A DNA stretch of 64,000 nt from Owenia fusiformis (lineage: Eukaryota > Annelida > Polychaeta > Sabellida > Oweniidae), in NCBI GenBank assembly GCA_903813345.2, contig CAIIXF020000001.1, positions 59,909,885-59,973,884 on the forward strand, given 5' to 3'. The notes under the pieces are model-generated. The model had not been told where the DNA came from. It did not search any database and worked only from the letters and a program-made list of their open reading frames with translations. The position numbers and the translations under genes are program-made. Shown here in pieces: positions 1 through 14,668 of the stretch; the first letter of the stretch is position 1, and every line of letters begins with the position of its first letter.

Positions 1-1553
1 CAGATTTGAATTTCTGAGAACATGTAGATGATTTTGAAAAAAAATCTAGTCAATGTGAAGCAAGTTGAAACAAGAACACAAATGTGTACAAAATGTCCCC
101 ACCAAGTGGTGATCCCGTGAAATGGTTATCCTGAAAATGAGTAGACAAGACTTTACCAACACAATTTGAGGACGGAAAATCCAAAGTGGCCACCTTAAAA
201 TTTACCCAGAATGCCAAAAATTTAGTCAGTTCTAGATTTTCATACTAAGAACCACCCCTGAAAATTTGAAATTGATCCGTCACACAGTTAACCAGAAAAC
301 ATGTAAACAAGACTTTACAGACAAGATTTCAGGATGGAAAATCCAAAATGGCTGCCTTGACATTTACCCAGAATGTCAAAAAACTAATCTGTTTGTAGAT
401 TTTCATACTAAGAATCATCCCTGAAAATATGAAATTGATCTACCAAACGGTTCACCTGAAAACGGGTAGACAAGACTTTACAGACAAGATTTTAGGACAG
501 AAAATCCAAAATGGCTGCCTTAACATTTACGCAGAATGCAAAAAAAGTAATCAGATGTAGATTTTCATACAAAGAATCATCCCTGAAAATTTGAAATTGA
601 TCTATCAAACTGTTCTCCTAAAAACGCGTAGACAAGACTTTACAGGCAATATTTTAAGACGGAAAATCCAAAATGGCTGCCTTGACATTTACCCAGAATG
701 CAAAAAAACTAATCAGTTCTAGATTTTCATACTAAGAATCATTCCTGAAAATTTGAAATTGATCTACGAAACGGTTCACCTGAAAACGAGTAGACAAGAC
801 TTTACAGACAAGATTTTAGGACGGAAAATCCAAAATGGCTGCCTTGACATTTACCCAGAATGCCAAAAAACTAATGAGATCTAGATTTTTATACTAAGAA
901 TCATCCCTGAAAATTTGAAATTGATCCACCAAACGGTTCACCTGAAAACGCGCAGACAAGACTTCACAGACAAGATTTTAGGACCGAAAAATCCAAAATG
1001 GCCAACAATAAAAAAGTCCTTATGAGTTTTTGCTGATTTCTTTTTACAAAATTATCACATATAACTACTGTTAACAATAAAGTAGGCTTTTACAGCAAAG
1101 TACATCTGAAATTATTTATAAAGCTACTAAATAGTTAAAGTATGAAAACTCAAAAACACCATTCAATATGATACAAAGTATTATCGCGCGCTAACTTTTC
1201 TTAAGACATTCAAAATGGCTGACATGACTGAGCTAGCAGGTCCAAAACCTAATCAGATCTAGAATGAAGTGAGCTGAACAAGATGTTAAAGTTTTAAAAG
1301 CAACTGTGAAGCAGTTTTTCTTAAAGTTTGCAGACAAGGATTTTAGCATTTGACTTCAAAATGGCCGACAGGAAGTAGGTATCGAGTTAATTTTTTTTCA
1401 TCCACATCTGTATGCACTCATAAGTTATCCCTGAAAATTTGAAGGTGATATCTGTAGCGGTTTTGGAGAAAACTGCCGGACGTACGGACAGACAGACGGA
1501 CAGACGGACGCGCCTAGGCCGACAATATGGCCCCACACTATGTGGTGGGGACA
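1..1553. repeat. Interspersed repeat with ~162-bp tandem core and terminal hairpin
   Basis: A motif like CCAAAATGGCTGCC recurs near 181, 343, 505, 667, 828 and 993, giving a unit of about 162 bp in five to six copies. The right end (about 1529-1553) is a hairpin, CCCCACA-CTA-TGTGGTGGGG. A related inverted end, TGTCCCCACCAAGTGG, lies near 93, so 92-1553 looks like one inserted element. Bases 1-55 match 1612-1667 directly, which suggests that this element interrupted an older repeat. No coding capacity is visible. The family name is unknown to me; the style resembles repeats common in bivalve genomes, which is an inference. Confidence 0.75.
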
Positions 1554-1830
1554 TAAAAAGACCTTTTTGACCTTGAGAAGGTCATTGAAGGTCAAATGTC
1601 AAATCTAAAGTCAGATTTGAACTTCTGAGAACATGTAGATGATTTAGAAAAAAATTGAAGTCAGTCTAAACAGTATTTGTTAAGTTATAGGAAGTTGTAA
1701 GAAATTGTTACAGACGCCAACCGCCGGACGCCAACCGCCGGACGCCAACCGCCAGACGCCAACCGCCGTCGCAAAAAAAACGGAGACCATAACAATATGT
1801 CACCACTTTTGGTGGTGACATAATAAGATC
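1554..1830. repeat. Second repeat copy with 14-bp minisatellite and terminal hairpin
   Basis: The segment resumes the sequence seen at 1-55. It contains four near-identical copies of GGACGCCAACCGCC (about 1711-1768) and ends in the hairpin ATGTCACCAC-TTTT-GGTGGTGACAT (about 1796-1822). The terminal hairpin resembles the end of the preceding element, so both probably belong to one superfamily. Confidence 0.6.
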
Positions 1831-2985
1831 AGAAAATTACATCAATGACACCTGATTTTTATCAACGATATTTACTTCAAATAAAGCAAAACATACACTA
1901 CAGTACACTATACTACAGGGTCAACTGGTAAAACTGAAAAGATTTGAGAACTCAAAATTGGTCTTACTCAATGTCTTAAGAATGTTGAGTAAGACCAAAG
2001 TTGAGTGCATGGATAAAGCATCAAATGTTTTGAATTTTGAAAAAAAAACATGGAAAAATAAACAATCAATAATTGAATTTATATTCTTGTTACCTGTAAA
2101 GATTCTTGAGGATCCCCCTCCTCACCACCTCCTTTCACTCTGAAAGATATCATATGTGTGTTTATTCGGGTGTACAAGGATATCAAATGTAAATAGATTT
2201 ATCCCATGGTAAGAAGGATATAGATCGAATATCACATGAAGATATTTGATATGTGGATCAAGATATCATATTTCAGCAAAAAATCCCCAAACCATCAAAT
2301 ATCACTTTGAAACCATTGAATATCACTTTTTAAAAAAAATTTTAATATGTTTTTTTTCAATTTTTTTCACTGATGATAATTTCCCATGGGATAAACGGAC
2401 AATCCTATGATTTTTCAAACATATCATTTATATCCACACATGGATATCGATATCTTCACTCACTTGCTGCAATCACTCGTGAAGTTATCAATATCCACTC
2501 ATGGATATAATTGATATTTTTTCAAAACCATAGGATATTCCTATGATATTATTCATTCAGGGGAATCATGTCTTCAGAGAAAATGTTGAAAGGGTATACT
2601 GTATTTAAAGGGAAAATATATGTTCAAGGAACACAGACAATGGAAATATACTATAGAATAATACACAAGAGACATCTATGCATGTGAAAAGTGCAAGGAA
2701 ACATGATAATAGTGAGGCATTGGTGTACATCTTGGGAAGATAGGATCGTGTACAGGGGAAAAAGGTACATGGAAAATGCATAAGGAATGTACAATGTAAT
2801 GCGCTTGTTTATGGAAATGCTCTGAAAACATAAAACATGATTTGAATAATAATTTCTATATGGGGTCAAGTTCTTACAGGGGAACTCTGAAAGTGAGCAA
2901 TAAATTAAAATATCACACTTCTTCAGCCTCACTTTAAAATACAAGTTTGGCAGATCTGGTTTTACTGAATAAAATAGAAACTTAC
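1831..2985. other. Intronic or intergenic stretch rich in GATATC-like palindromes
   Basis: No exon was recognised. 2150-2560 is a cluster of short self-complementary ATATCC/GGATAT words, partly arranged as inverted repeats around the pair CTTCACTCAC and CTCGTGAAG. The next exons expected for EIF2B2 (residues after about 90) were looked for here on the minus strand and not found, so they probably lie left of the window. Confidence 0.4.
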
Positions 2986-5900
2986 CCAGCATATTCTTCC
3001 CTTATGATCTTTAACACTGAAAATTAAATGATACAGATATGATAACATAAAAATTGTAAGACAAATTGCCAAAAAGTAGGTCTCATAGAGCTACCGTTCA
3101 ATTGGACAAAAAGATGATTATCAAAGAGTAGTAATAAATCACACTGAATAAATACTATTCAAACATAACCACGCTATATCAGAATCTCTTAACCAATCAG
3201 AATGCAGCATTGTCATTCTCAAAAGATGAACCATTATTCATTATGCAGGCCCGTAGCCAGAATTTTCCAAGGGGGGTTCACTTTTCCAAAAAATTCTAGT
3301 GGGGGGTTCACTTTGACAAATTTGGCCAAAAATCACTCAAAAAATAGTCAGAATGATGAAAAACTGCATGATTTCGAAAGAAATTTTGGCCAGGGGGGGG
3401 GAGTTCGCCCAAACCCCCCGAGGCGAACCCCCCGAACCCCCCCTGGCTATGGGCCTGTTATGTAATCTGCATCTGTGAATCTTTGTATCGTTATGTATTG
3501 TGACATAACATCTGGGAATGGCGAAAATAAAAGCAAGTTGGTTACTTCATGGACCTCAATCTACAATTCTCTGAACAATGCTTTAATTTATATGTTTGAA
3601 TCCGAATAAATCATGATAAGCCATTCAATATGGTGAAATCTTACACTGATTTTACAGAATGTCAGTACTACTGTGAGTAAACATCTAAAGTTTTACAGAG
3701 ACACATCAATGGCAGAAAAGGAAGTGGGAGTTTCATTCATGAATGGGGAACCGGATGTACCATTAGAATGCACCAGCAACCCAATTAAAGGTTGCATATA
3801 AAGAAAGAACATGGTTTCAACTATTTTTAAAAGGCTATGTTGCTGATCAATTCTGGAGTGTAGCAACATATGTTTGTATTAAGTAATTAAAATTAAGTAA
3901 TTAAAATCTAATAATGTCCTTTCCTCAAAAAACTTTTTCAACATTTGTTTGGCTGGAATATCATTTACACCCTATAAGTGGACTACAATATGGAAAGTTT
4001 GACTTATTCGTCGAGTTAAAAATCTAAAAGCATACACTTAACTTATACACTTATAACTATAAGATACTGAGTAACAAAATAAGTAAAAGTTCATGTAAGT
4101 CAATACTGTACCTCTTCTGACCATGTTTCCTGTGGCAGACTCAGTAGGTACCTCTTGCGCCAGAATCCTTCCTTCCCTTTTTACGAGATCAATCAATTCG
4201 CTAAAAGGCAAGTACAGAGATGTTATTAACTGGAACTTCTGGAAGGGATGTGAAGTTTATTTCATAGGTACTTCATGAGATTTGCCACGGGCCATGGAAT
4301 GATATCTTAAGGCTCCAAAAACTGCTATGAATTTGTAAATCAATTGTTGTAACCATGGATATAATGACGTCACAGTTAGAAAATAATGGACTTTACAAAT
4401 TCGTAACTTTACGAAGTTTCTGTTAATGGCCCCCTGGAAGATAAATGATATATACCCTAATAATGCTGATTATGATAATGCAGAATGTTGGCAGTACACA
4501 CACACACATGGTTACATATTAATTATTTAATTTTCTAATTCTTAACGTTAATATTTATTTATCTAAATCTTGATGCTTGATTAAAGCAAGTGTATTATTG
4601 AGATCTAAATGCTAAATTAATATTAAATTGAATTATTAATTAATTAATTTATTTATCTAAATCTTGAATTATTGAATTATTTACACATCCTAAAATATAT
4701 TGTGATTGTAAAATTATACTTACTGCTTCCATATTTAATGAGTCAGACATTTTCGTGAAAAACAACCTACCCAGCATTGCTCCACTTTGTGTTGCCAACA
4801 ATCTTTCTCAGAAACTGCACAGTGCCACAGGCCACATCATAGGACCCTTTAAATTTCCTGAAATTCAAATAAAAAATTCTGTTAAGCTAAAAAAAAAACT
4901 CCAACTAGATTTATAAAAGACAATAAAAATTAAATGTGACGCTGCTCCACAAACCCCCAACTCCCATTACCATAATGACCATAACTTTTTCATTTTGAAA
5001 CTATATGTCATGACAGTTACAGGATATGTTATTGAAATGTCATTCTATATTATTGAAATGTCATTCTACAATCTGTAGCAATTTCATCTTGCAACAGGTA
5101 AATCTATTGAAGTTAGAGCATTTGTATCTTTACTTTCTGGACACCCTGTAGTTGTCTTTCAAGGGTACTTTTAGATTTTCTTCTAAAGTTTACAATTGTA
5201 ATATTATCTACTTCTAAAAGCAATTATATATACATTTCTTTCTTTAAAATACATACAACGTAATTATAGTTTAGTCAAAAATATCCCTAAAAATAAACAA
5301 ACTTAACTAAAGTATAGGTATAGTATACTGGTATATGCTCATCCCAATATAGAATAAAATGCAGTAAACATGAAGTATTAAAAATAGCAAGTTGAAATAA
5401 ATTTTACAAGAAGCAGATTATCCAATCCAGTGCCAATGAGTAAATCTTGTAAAACCAACTTTCCTTATAAAATTAATTAAAAATACATACATGTCAACTT
5501 TATACAAGGAAGATGTTGATCTACAGAGTATAAAAATATGACGTCATAATATATATGTTTAGTAAAGGAGAAATTCTTCTCACATTGAAATGTTTACCAT
5601 GCATTGTCATTTGTCCTATACAGGCCAGGTACAGGGTGAGCCACAAAAAGGTAACCCAAACAAAACTTAATAACTCAGTCATCCAGTATAGGTTTTAATC
5701 ATGTTTGGTCAATGTTTTTTCATTCTAATAAGTTTCATTGGTTTATTTCCAATGGTTACGATTTTATGGCCATTTTACAAAACATGCTCCAAATGCCAAA
5801 ACATACCAAAATCATCCAATACGAACCCCCTGAATTTTACCTTTGTGGCTATTTCATAGAAAATATGTATATTAACAACACTAGATGCACCAGCGAGTTT

Positions 5901-6328
5901 AAACAAGAGATTAGAAAGGAAATGATAGCCATTACACAAGATATCTGTAAGCGTGTAGTCAGAAAACTTCAACCGATGCGTTCATGTTTGCCTACAAAGA
6001 CAAGACAGCTTGCCATAAAATGGTGACCATTTGCAATACACTAATGAAAGTTAATTGAATGAAAGAACATTGAATAAGGTTCAATTGTGCCAAATACGGC
6101 TTCAAACCCATGCTGGACAACTGAGTTATTAAGATTTGTTTGGGTTACCTTTTTTAGCTCACCGTGTAGTGTAGAAGTTACAATTCTGAGTTTTAAATAA
6201 TATAACAAACTAATGTTCAAATAATTTGTAAAAGATAAGGATTCTAAGTACAGAAAAATCACATACTCATGTTTTAAGTCATTTGTGAGGGTGTCTCTCC
6301 GTTCAGTCACTTCTTGATCTCCGGGCAT
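2986..6328 (-). CDS. EIF2B2: Translation initiation factor eIF2B subunit beta, first four coding exons
   Basis: eIF2B beta is a regulatory-core subunit of eIF2B, the guanine-nucleotide exchange factor for eIF2, and helps sense phosphorylated eIF2alpha. Coding exons on the minus strand are 6267-6328, 4771-4857, 4112-4200 and 2986-3016, all with GT-AG boundaries and compatible phases. The joined product starts MPGDQEV and contains KWSNAGELIDLVKREGR and then GNMVRRVLKIIREEY. These match the human pattern HRWSNAGELMELIRREG and GNMVRRVLKIIREEY in order. The N-terminus is shorter than in human. The rest of the protein, including the Rossmann-like half, is not in the window. Intron 1 contains a TIR element (5635-6163); the intron after exon 3 contains a MITE (3246-3457). 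SEC61G lies head-to-head on the other strand. Confidence 0.9.
3246..3457. mobile_element. Short foldback MITE, CAGGCCCGTAGCCAG termini
   Basis: Termini CAGGCCCGTAGCCAG and CTGGCTATGGGCCTG are inverted repeats, with G-run and C-run sub-ends. TTATG flanks both sides (3241-3245 and 3458-3462), consistent with a 5-bp target duplication. The interior has no transposase. Related elements lie at 59265-59483 and, more diverged, 34920-35146. Confidence 0.8.
5635..6163. mobile_element. Non-autonomous TIR element in EIF2B2 intron 1
   Basis: The ends are inverted copies over at least 50 bp: GGTGAGCCACAAAAAGGTAA at the left, and the complement of GGTGAGCTAAAAAAGGTAAC at the right. Similarity continues through a shared AACTCAGT segment. 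No transposase is visible, and the short ORFs across it are not conserved. It lies 100 bp from EIF2B2 exon 1. The class is not determined. Confidence 0.7.
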
Positions 6329-6337
6329 ACTTTGGTC

Positions 6338-6729
6338 TCAACAATCAATTATGCAAATCTGAAAGAAAACTGTCACATAGAACATGCTCAACTATAATAG
6401 TAAAATGAGGTTGAAAGCCAATGTTCTTAGTTCTTACCAATTTGTGAATTAAACCTTTTTCATCCAGGATTATTGTCTGATTGTTGTTTAAATCTGAACT
6501 GACTTTTTCTAAAGCTGTCTCCAATATTTGCACTATAATACATCAATTAGGTCACAGTGGGATATGGGGTGGTGTGTATTTATTCATAAGGTATGAATGG
6601 CTTGTGTGCATGCTTGGATTCCACTAATTATGTAGTAACATAATGTGATCAGGATTTAATTAGTTCTGCTCCTATAAACTTACTCGATTCTTGGCTAGAA
6701 GTAATCTGATCTGGAACACCGTGAACCAT
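6338..6729 (-). CDS. Putative spliced upstream ORF (53 codons) of EIF2B2
   Basis: Three segments join with GT-AG boundaries and matching phase: 6684-6729 (starting at an ATG at 6727-6729), 6438-6532, and 6338-6358. They encode a 53-residue peptide beginning MVHGVPDQITSSQES, with a charged, helix-like middle (LEKVSSDLNNNQ). The stop TGA (6338-6340) is followed by nine bases and then the EIF2B2 start codon. The AG acceptor at 6359-6360 would place this reading frame and EIF2B2 exon 1 in one exon. I do not recognise the peptide. It could be a translated upstream ORF, a small protein from a bicistronic mRNA, or chance open sequence in 5' UTR exons. Splicing is inferred from consensus sites only. 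Confidence 0.4.
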
Positions 6730-7104
6730 TTGAAAAAAAGCTGGCCGGCATGTTATGAATTCATTAAATATTTTAAAAATCGCCAGAAAAAATATCATAA
6801 ATAAAAATGGAACTAGCTGGGCTCCTTGATGAGATATTGCATGATTTGGTCAGGATTTCGCCTAAAATTAAAACAAACGGCTCCAAGAAAAATGGATGAA
6901 ATGTCATTATGTTTGACATTAGTAAGTGGCTGTAAATTCCAAGTTAGCGATCCAGAAGTTGTGAACTAACACATTGATCACTTCATGTGTGTTTTGGATT
7001 TTTTGGTGAGGTAATAAAACCTGTGGAAAAATCACGAACATTTGATTTCAAATTTTATGATTACAATTATGACCTGTATACAGCTTATCTTGTTCCAACA
7101 CCAT

Positions 7105-7740
7105 CCGAAATTTAACGGCGTTAGGTACGCATATATTTCTTACCTCTATCGACTCTTAACACCAAAAGAAATGTTCTCCCCAAGCCAGAAAAGACGCGGC
7201 TGTCTCAAATTGCAGTAATATACACTTCAATCTTAAAATCGACCAGTATTCTTATACTTATTTAAAAATGTCTGCCATGAACATTTCATCCAGTGCCTTC
7301 ATTTCAATCTCTTTTTTCCCCGAGAACAGTATCCTTCAAACTTGAGAAATAAGTTCACTCAATTAATACGGAATCAAGTCAAGCAACATTGATAAATCGT
7401 TAACGATGTATTTGAATGATTTCACTGGAAATTGATGTTGTATTTGACGTGTTGTTAGGTATAATGCAAGGAAATTCCCTTGGCTGATCGGTGTCAGCCA
7501 ACGCCGAGTGTTTTCTTCATTTATTTATTACTATGTGTCGTGTAAGTTAAAATAATCCGAAAGTGACTTCATCAAATTCATGGATGACATTTTGGAAAAC
7601 CGGTCGATTTGAAGTTTGAAGAGTTTATTGCTGCGATTTGAGACAGCCGCAACTTTTCTGCCTTTAGAAGAATGTTTCTTGTGATGTTAAGAATCAATAG
7701 AGGTAAGAAATATGTGCGTAGCTATCGCCAATAAATTTCA
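7105..7740. repeat. Inverted duplication with a splice donor in each arm, between EIF2B2 and SEC61G
   Basis: The minus strand of about 7105-7300 and the plus strand of about 7555-7740 share roughly 80% identity. The shared landmarks are TGGTCGATTT, ATTTGAGACAGCCGC, and the donor context ATAGAG followed by GTAAGAAATAT. The donors point outward: toward EIF2B2 (donor at 7142-7143, minus) and toward SEC61G (donor at 7703-7704, plus). They may be 5' UTR first exons of the two divergent genes. The spacer plus right arm (7330-7740) has a partial copy at about 32430-32740, so the unit is also a dispersed repeat. Confidence 0.6.
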
Positions 7741-8469
7741 ACTTTTGAAAAATAACATGCGCTTCAATACATCCCCGCAAGACTAGAACGTAGGATAGTC
7801 TTGGAACGAGATAATATACAGCCACATGACTCACATCCGGCAGAGTAAAAAACATGCTGGGATTTATCTTTGGATGAAGGCCACGATATAGTGGCCTTAG
7901 ATCTAGAAGAAGGTAAGTCGAAACATGGGCTTTCAATAGAATGCCCATGGACGAAACAAATAGCCATACTCGGGGACATAAGACATGTCAGATAGGAAAT
8001 GAGGCCCTAGACAAGGTCTAACGTTGTTGGACTAGACTATCACCCGCTTATAAATGCCTATGATAGTATCATCTTCTAGCCTAGATCTATTATCACCCAC
8101 ACACAGAACATATTCGTATTTTAAGTATTATTTCATGAAAACCACAACAAAATAGTATTATATTCTTCAATACTTACATATATTATGTCTGTTGCATATG
8201 AGTTTATTACTAAAACGTATACAATCTATTGATTGTCCAGTAAAACCAGAAAAGATGTGAGAAATATTTTTTTAAGATTTTTGTGTAAATTCACTGCTGA
8301 CTGATGTAATCGTAGAAAGCAGGCATAAATACAAAAATCACCTTTAACTGTAAGTAAATCTTTCAAAAATATGCCAATATTTTTTGTTTAATTAAAATCC
8401 TCCCAAATGAGTTCGTAAAACATATTCAAAAATACCGACCAATCAAAACTCTCCATTTATTCATTTCTA

Positions 8470-8546
8470 TTCGACTTCCTTTTTGAAAAAATCCACGCCA
8501 GCAAAATAATATCCTAGATTTGTAGCAGTTTGGACGAAACAACAAG
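8470..8546 (+). promoter_or_regulatory. Possible 5' UTR exon of SEC61G
   Basis: A non-coding stretch ends in AACAAG followed by GTAATA, an acceptable donor upstream of the SEC61G coding exons. The start of the exon is not determinable. The donor at 7703 is an alternative first exon. Transcript data would decide between them. Confidence 0.3.
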
Positions 8547-9655
8547 GTAATACACATCTAAATTTATTTTAGCTGTTAATATAAACATCCTTCATACTGA
8601 AACCTGTACAAGGAGCTAGTTTAGCATAATTTATTTTAGTTATTTTGTCTTGAATATGGTGTTTGAATATCAACACAATTTTCCCAAATTTTATTTTTGT
8701 GACGTGGACATGCGATTTTATTTAGATTTTATTTTATTCAGGGATAAAATACAGATTTCAAGTTATGTGATCTTAATTATTCATTTAGATTGTTCATTTT
8801 ATTTTACACCCAGAGAAAGCAATTCAAATATTAAAGTTTTACTTGAATGTTTCTGTGCATGGTCTTGGTCTTTCAGGAAGTACCAATCTGGATGTGAATG
8901 ATAACACCAGAAGGCTGAATAAATCACGATTGAAATTTTAAGACTTATTTTTTGTTATGATCTTGGAATTCGCTGATCAGTTGGGTTTTCGCTACCGTAG
9001 GTAACAAAAGAACAGGGGTGTCGGACCATATTCAATAAGAGGGGTGTCTGGCCTGGCAAGTGATTGCGTGGTTGAATGTAGCGCATGGGGGGATCCAAGG
9101 GCATGCTCCAACGGGGAAAATTTTGTCATCGAAGACATTATTTGGTGCAGTATGAGCATTTTAAGGAGTATGAATAGTTCTGATAAAGACCGCATTTTTG
9201 AAGTTTCACAGGATTCTCATCCAACCATTGGGTTTCTCCAATATACCTCTGTTTATACCTCCATGTTTATTTCCTCTAAAGATTGAAGGTTTCCATGTTT
9301 AATTCCTCTAGAAGACTTATAAAATGCAATTCATGTGCTCCTCTAAACTTCAGGTCCATGTCAAATTCCTCTGGAGCCTGCTGAGTTTCTTTGGTTTATG
9401 CCCAAAGCCAAATTAGCTGTGCTGCGCATACCTAACCAAATTATTACGAGTGAATCCTCCAGGATTCTCTCCAAAAAAATTGTTTAAAATATTTTTAAAA
9501 CCTCAAATTTGCCATTTCAAAAGTTTTCATAACATTGGAATTCACATAATATTAACATCAATGTGACAGATGTTACCAGAGAAGTCCAATCTCAAATCAA
9601 ACAAGATGTGCCATAATAAAATCGAATCTGACCTATTTTCTCTGTTTCAGTCACC

Positions 9656-11597
<1,942 letters not shown>

Positions 11598-14500
11598 CAG
11601 AACACAGTATAACATGACATTGTACTATAGACATTCTGAAACAGACAACATGAATAGAAACTTATATTTATAAATGCAATGATGCATAAGTACAAGGAGA
11701 CAAGTGACCCAAGATGTAGTATATTTCACAAGTGTAATACTAGTATGACATATCTGGTAGCAATAGTTTGGAGATGAAACTGAAGGACAATGTTCATTTG
11801 TTTCTTACTTATAGGAAGATCCCATTGCACGTTATATTGTTGTAAAACAAGATATTGAATAATGAGACAATGTACAGATAATAAGCCAGTACATTGAGAA
11901 TCAGTACTTTGGCTATTGAGTCAGTACATTGAATGTTGAATCAATACATTGAATGTTGAATCAGTACATTGAGTACTGATTCAATATAGTGTTTACCCCT
12001 GGTGACTGGCATGGATATAAGCCAGGTTTCACTTGCTATCAATGTGTATTGATCCATACACATATATCAGTCAATTTTACCATAGATCTTCATATCAATC
12101 ATGTTTTAGTTTTGCTATTTGATGACTACTTTCAATATGCTAGTAATGCAATGTAATGTCCATGTATTGTGTCAAATTAAATATATTATATTATACATTT
12201 ACGTATTGTATTCTTTTTTATTAATGTTTAGAAGATAAGTGTCTCGCAAATGTGTTTATATTTTCAACAACTACCAAAAGAGGGCATAAACTGTGCTGTT
12301 TAAAATAGCAGAAGAATTCTATAAATATGACCAAAAATTAAAAACTTCTGTCACTGGTAAAACATTGGCAAATAGAAAATAAATGGTGTTTTTGTAAAAT
12401 GACAAATAATCAGTGAAAATTCATTATAGTAAAGTTTATAAAATGAAAAACATAAACCACTGTGCCTCTCACTGCAATTGAAAGTATTTAAAATTGTTAC
12501 CGGTATATTTCTGTTGGACTAGTTTTTATCGCAATTTGAAAAAAGTTGTCTTGTTATTATCTGTGAAAGCAGTTGTGAACTTTTTGTCTAGAGAGCATGT
12601 AGTTAATATAAGCAAGCATCAAGTCTATATTTCGGTACAATCAATGAATGTCTGTAATTTTACAAGAGCTGATATTGAGTGCTATTGATTTGTCTGGGTC
12701 ACCATATACAAAAATGTCAACAAGATGTTGTTTTGTTAAGTGAAGCATTGTCATGTCTCACTATACAGAGTTCATGGATGTTCTCCAGGGGACATTATAT
12801 AGGGGCAGTCATGTTACAATGACATGCATCTAATCTTCATTATTTTACAATTTGAAGCTTTGCTCATGTATTTCAACATTTAAACAATCTTTTATCAACT
12901 CCCATATAAAATGGCATAAAATCTACTACAATTACTCAATGCAAAGAATAACATAGACTCACTGAGAATTCATCTTTACAATTATTTATTATTGAAAAAT
13001 GTCATTATGACACTATGGAAATGCAAATTGTCTTGTGTATAATAAAATCCAATTTATATTCAAGTAATAAAAGGAAAATCAATTTATTATTTATAAGCAT
13101 CAATCTCTAAAAGCTCTCAAGATCAATTACAAATTCCTTCGTTAATAATTTATTGGAATATAATATCCGGGGATATCCCCTATTGTGTTTTAGTTGCAAT
13201 AAACTGAAGGGTTTTTAATAAATGGAGACATTGTATATGTTTATACAGACTGCTCAAGAAAATTGTTTCCCATGGCATAGAAGGCATCTAAAATCCCACT
13301 TAGTACTGTGTATAATGTCTAGCATAATGCAACAATCGGGAACAAATATTATTCTTCAGAATTATGCGGTGACAATGGCCAACAATGATGACTCCTCCAA
13401 GGCATTAGATATTGACATTTCATTACTTATTTTGCTTGATTGAAATGTACTGGTTAATTTAATTGTAATTGTGTTGCTGAAATGAATTTATCGCACATGT
13501 TTTTGGTGGTCTCACATGCATATGACAGCAATTGGATGTTGCCCTCTTGAAAATCACATTTCACTGTTGAGACATAATTTCACCTGTCAAAAAAATTAAA
13601 TATAGGTGAAATTAGAATTTGCCCCACTGTTGATAAAAGAACTAGGGTGCATTTTATTAACATTTTGTTTGATTGTAATTTTAGGCTATCAGTTCAAAAT
13701 AATTCAATAACTTCAAATTCAACTCCAGGGCATTAAAAACTGTGATATAAAACAATAGAATTGTACTCAATCAATTACATTGTAGTCTAGCCATTATACA
13801 ATGCTTAAGTGTTGTAATTTTGCCATTACATGTTCTGAAGATGTTTTAATGTCTCTATGAGGCATGACTATGAGGCATTGGCACGTATTACACAATCTAT
13901 ATCTGCATTCTACACCTTTGTTTAACTCTTATCAATAATTGATGAGGTCTTGTGTGGTTGGTTATTCACTTATCAATAAAGCATTTTAAGCTGTTGTTCT
14001 AAGTGCAGATACAGTATATTGATATATCAGGTAAAGCTTATATAAACGCTTTCAAAATTAACATACGGGGAAATTGAACCATTTTATTCTAGGAGGTAAT
14101 CTGCTAGCAACCTTAGCATAATTCTATAAGACGTAAGGCATTTAGCTTCAAAGCCATTGGCAACATATTCAATGTCATAATTTATAACAATTGTAATGTA
14201 AGAATTGGAGCTTTTCCGGATTGTGTTTAACAGGCTTAAAGTATAATGGAAAGTGTCGCTTTGTGATATTGAGACAGGAAGGGGATTAACTAGGAGAAAA
14301 TGGAGGCCAAGGCGAAGTTTTTTCCACTCTCCTATTACGGTACATTTACTTGGATAAGGTAAACACATTCTGTTGATGGTACTAAGACCACTCCATGGAC
14401 GATTAAACATTCACCAAACGGGCACCTGACAAATTGCCCGGAGTCTGTAAGTGAGGAATTTGATGCCATTACTTCCGGAGTACTATATTAAAGAACATAA

Positions 14501-14668
14501 AAAACGATAAAAAGGGTTCCAGACGAATAAAACAGAAAAACGTTCAACTCTATAGAGTACATTAAAAACAATACAAAATAACACAGAACATAATAATGAT
14601 TTTGGAGTTAAAATGATCGTGAATGATGGAATACCTTCGTGCAAATCAGATGTAAATAATCCGTGACA
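11598..14668. other. SEC61G 3' UTR and gene-poor intergenic sequence
   Basis: 11884-11990 holds a short tandem of 'ATTGAATGTTGAATCAGTAC'-like words. After the possible polyadenylation signal near 12176 no exon, RNA gene or clear mobile element was recognised. The sequence is AT-rich. The promoter of the ORF at 14669 should lie in the last few hundred bases, but no TATA box is evident. Confidence 0.4.

Noticed and set aside
2651-2992. 113-codon minus-strand ORF as a gene
   Set aside because: Only its first few codons overlap a true EIF2B2 exon (2986-3016), in a different frame; the rest is intron.
5712-6026. ORF of 104 codons within the TIR element in EIF2B2 intron 1
   Set aside because: It shows no recognisable transposase motif and lies inside a non-autonomous element.
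9044-9286. 80-codon plus-strand ORF in the SEC61G 5' region
   Set aside because: No splice or start context links it to SEC61G, and the composition is not coding-like.
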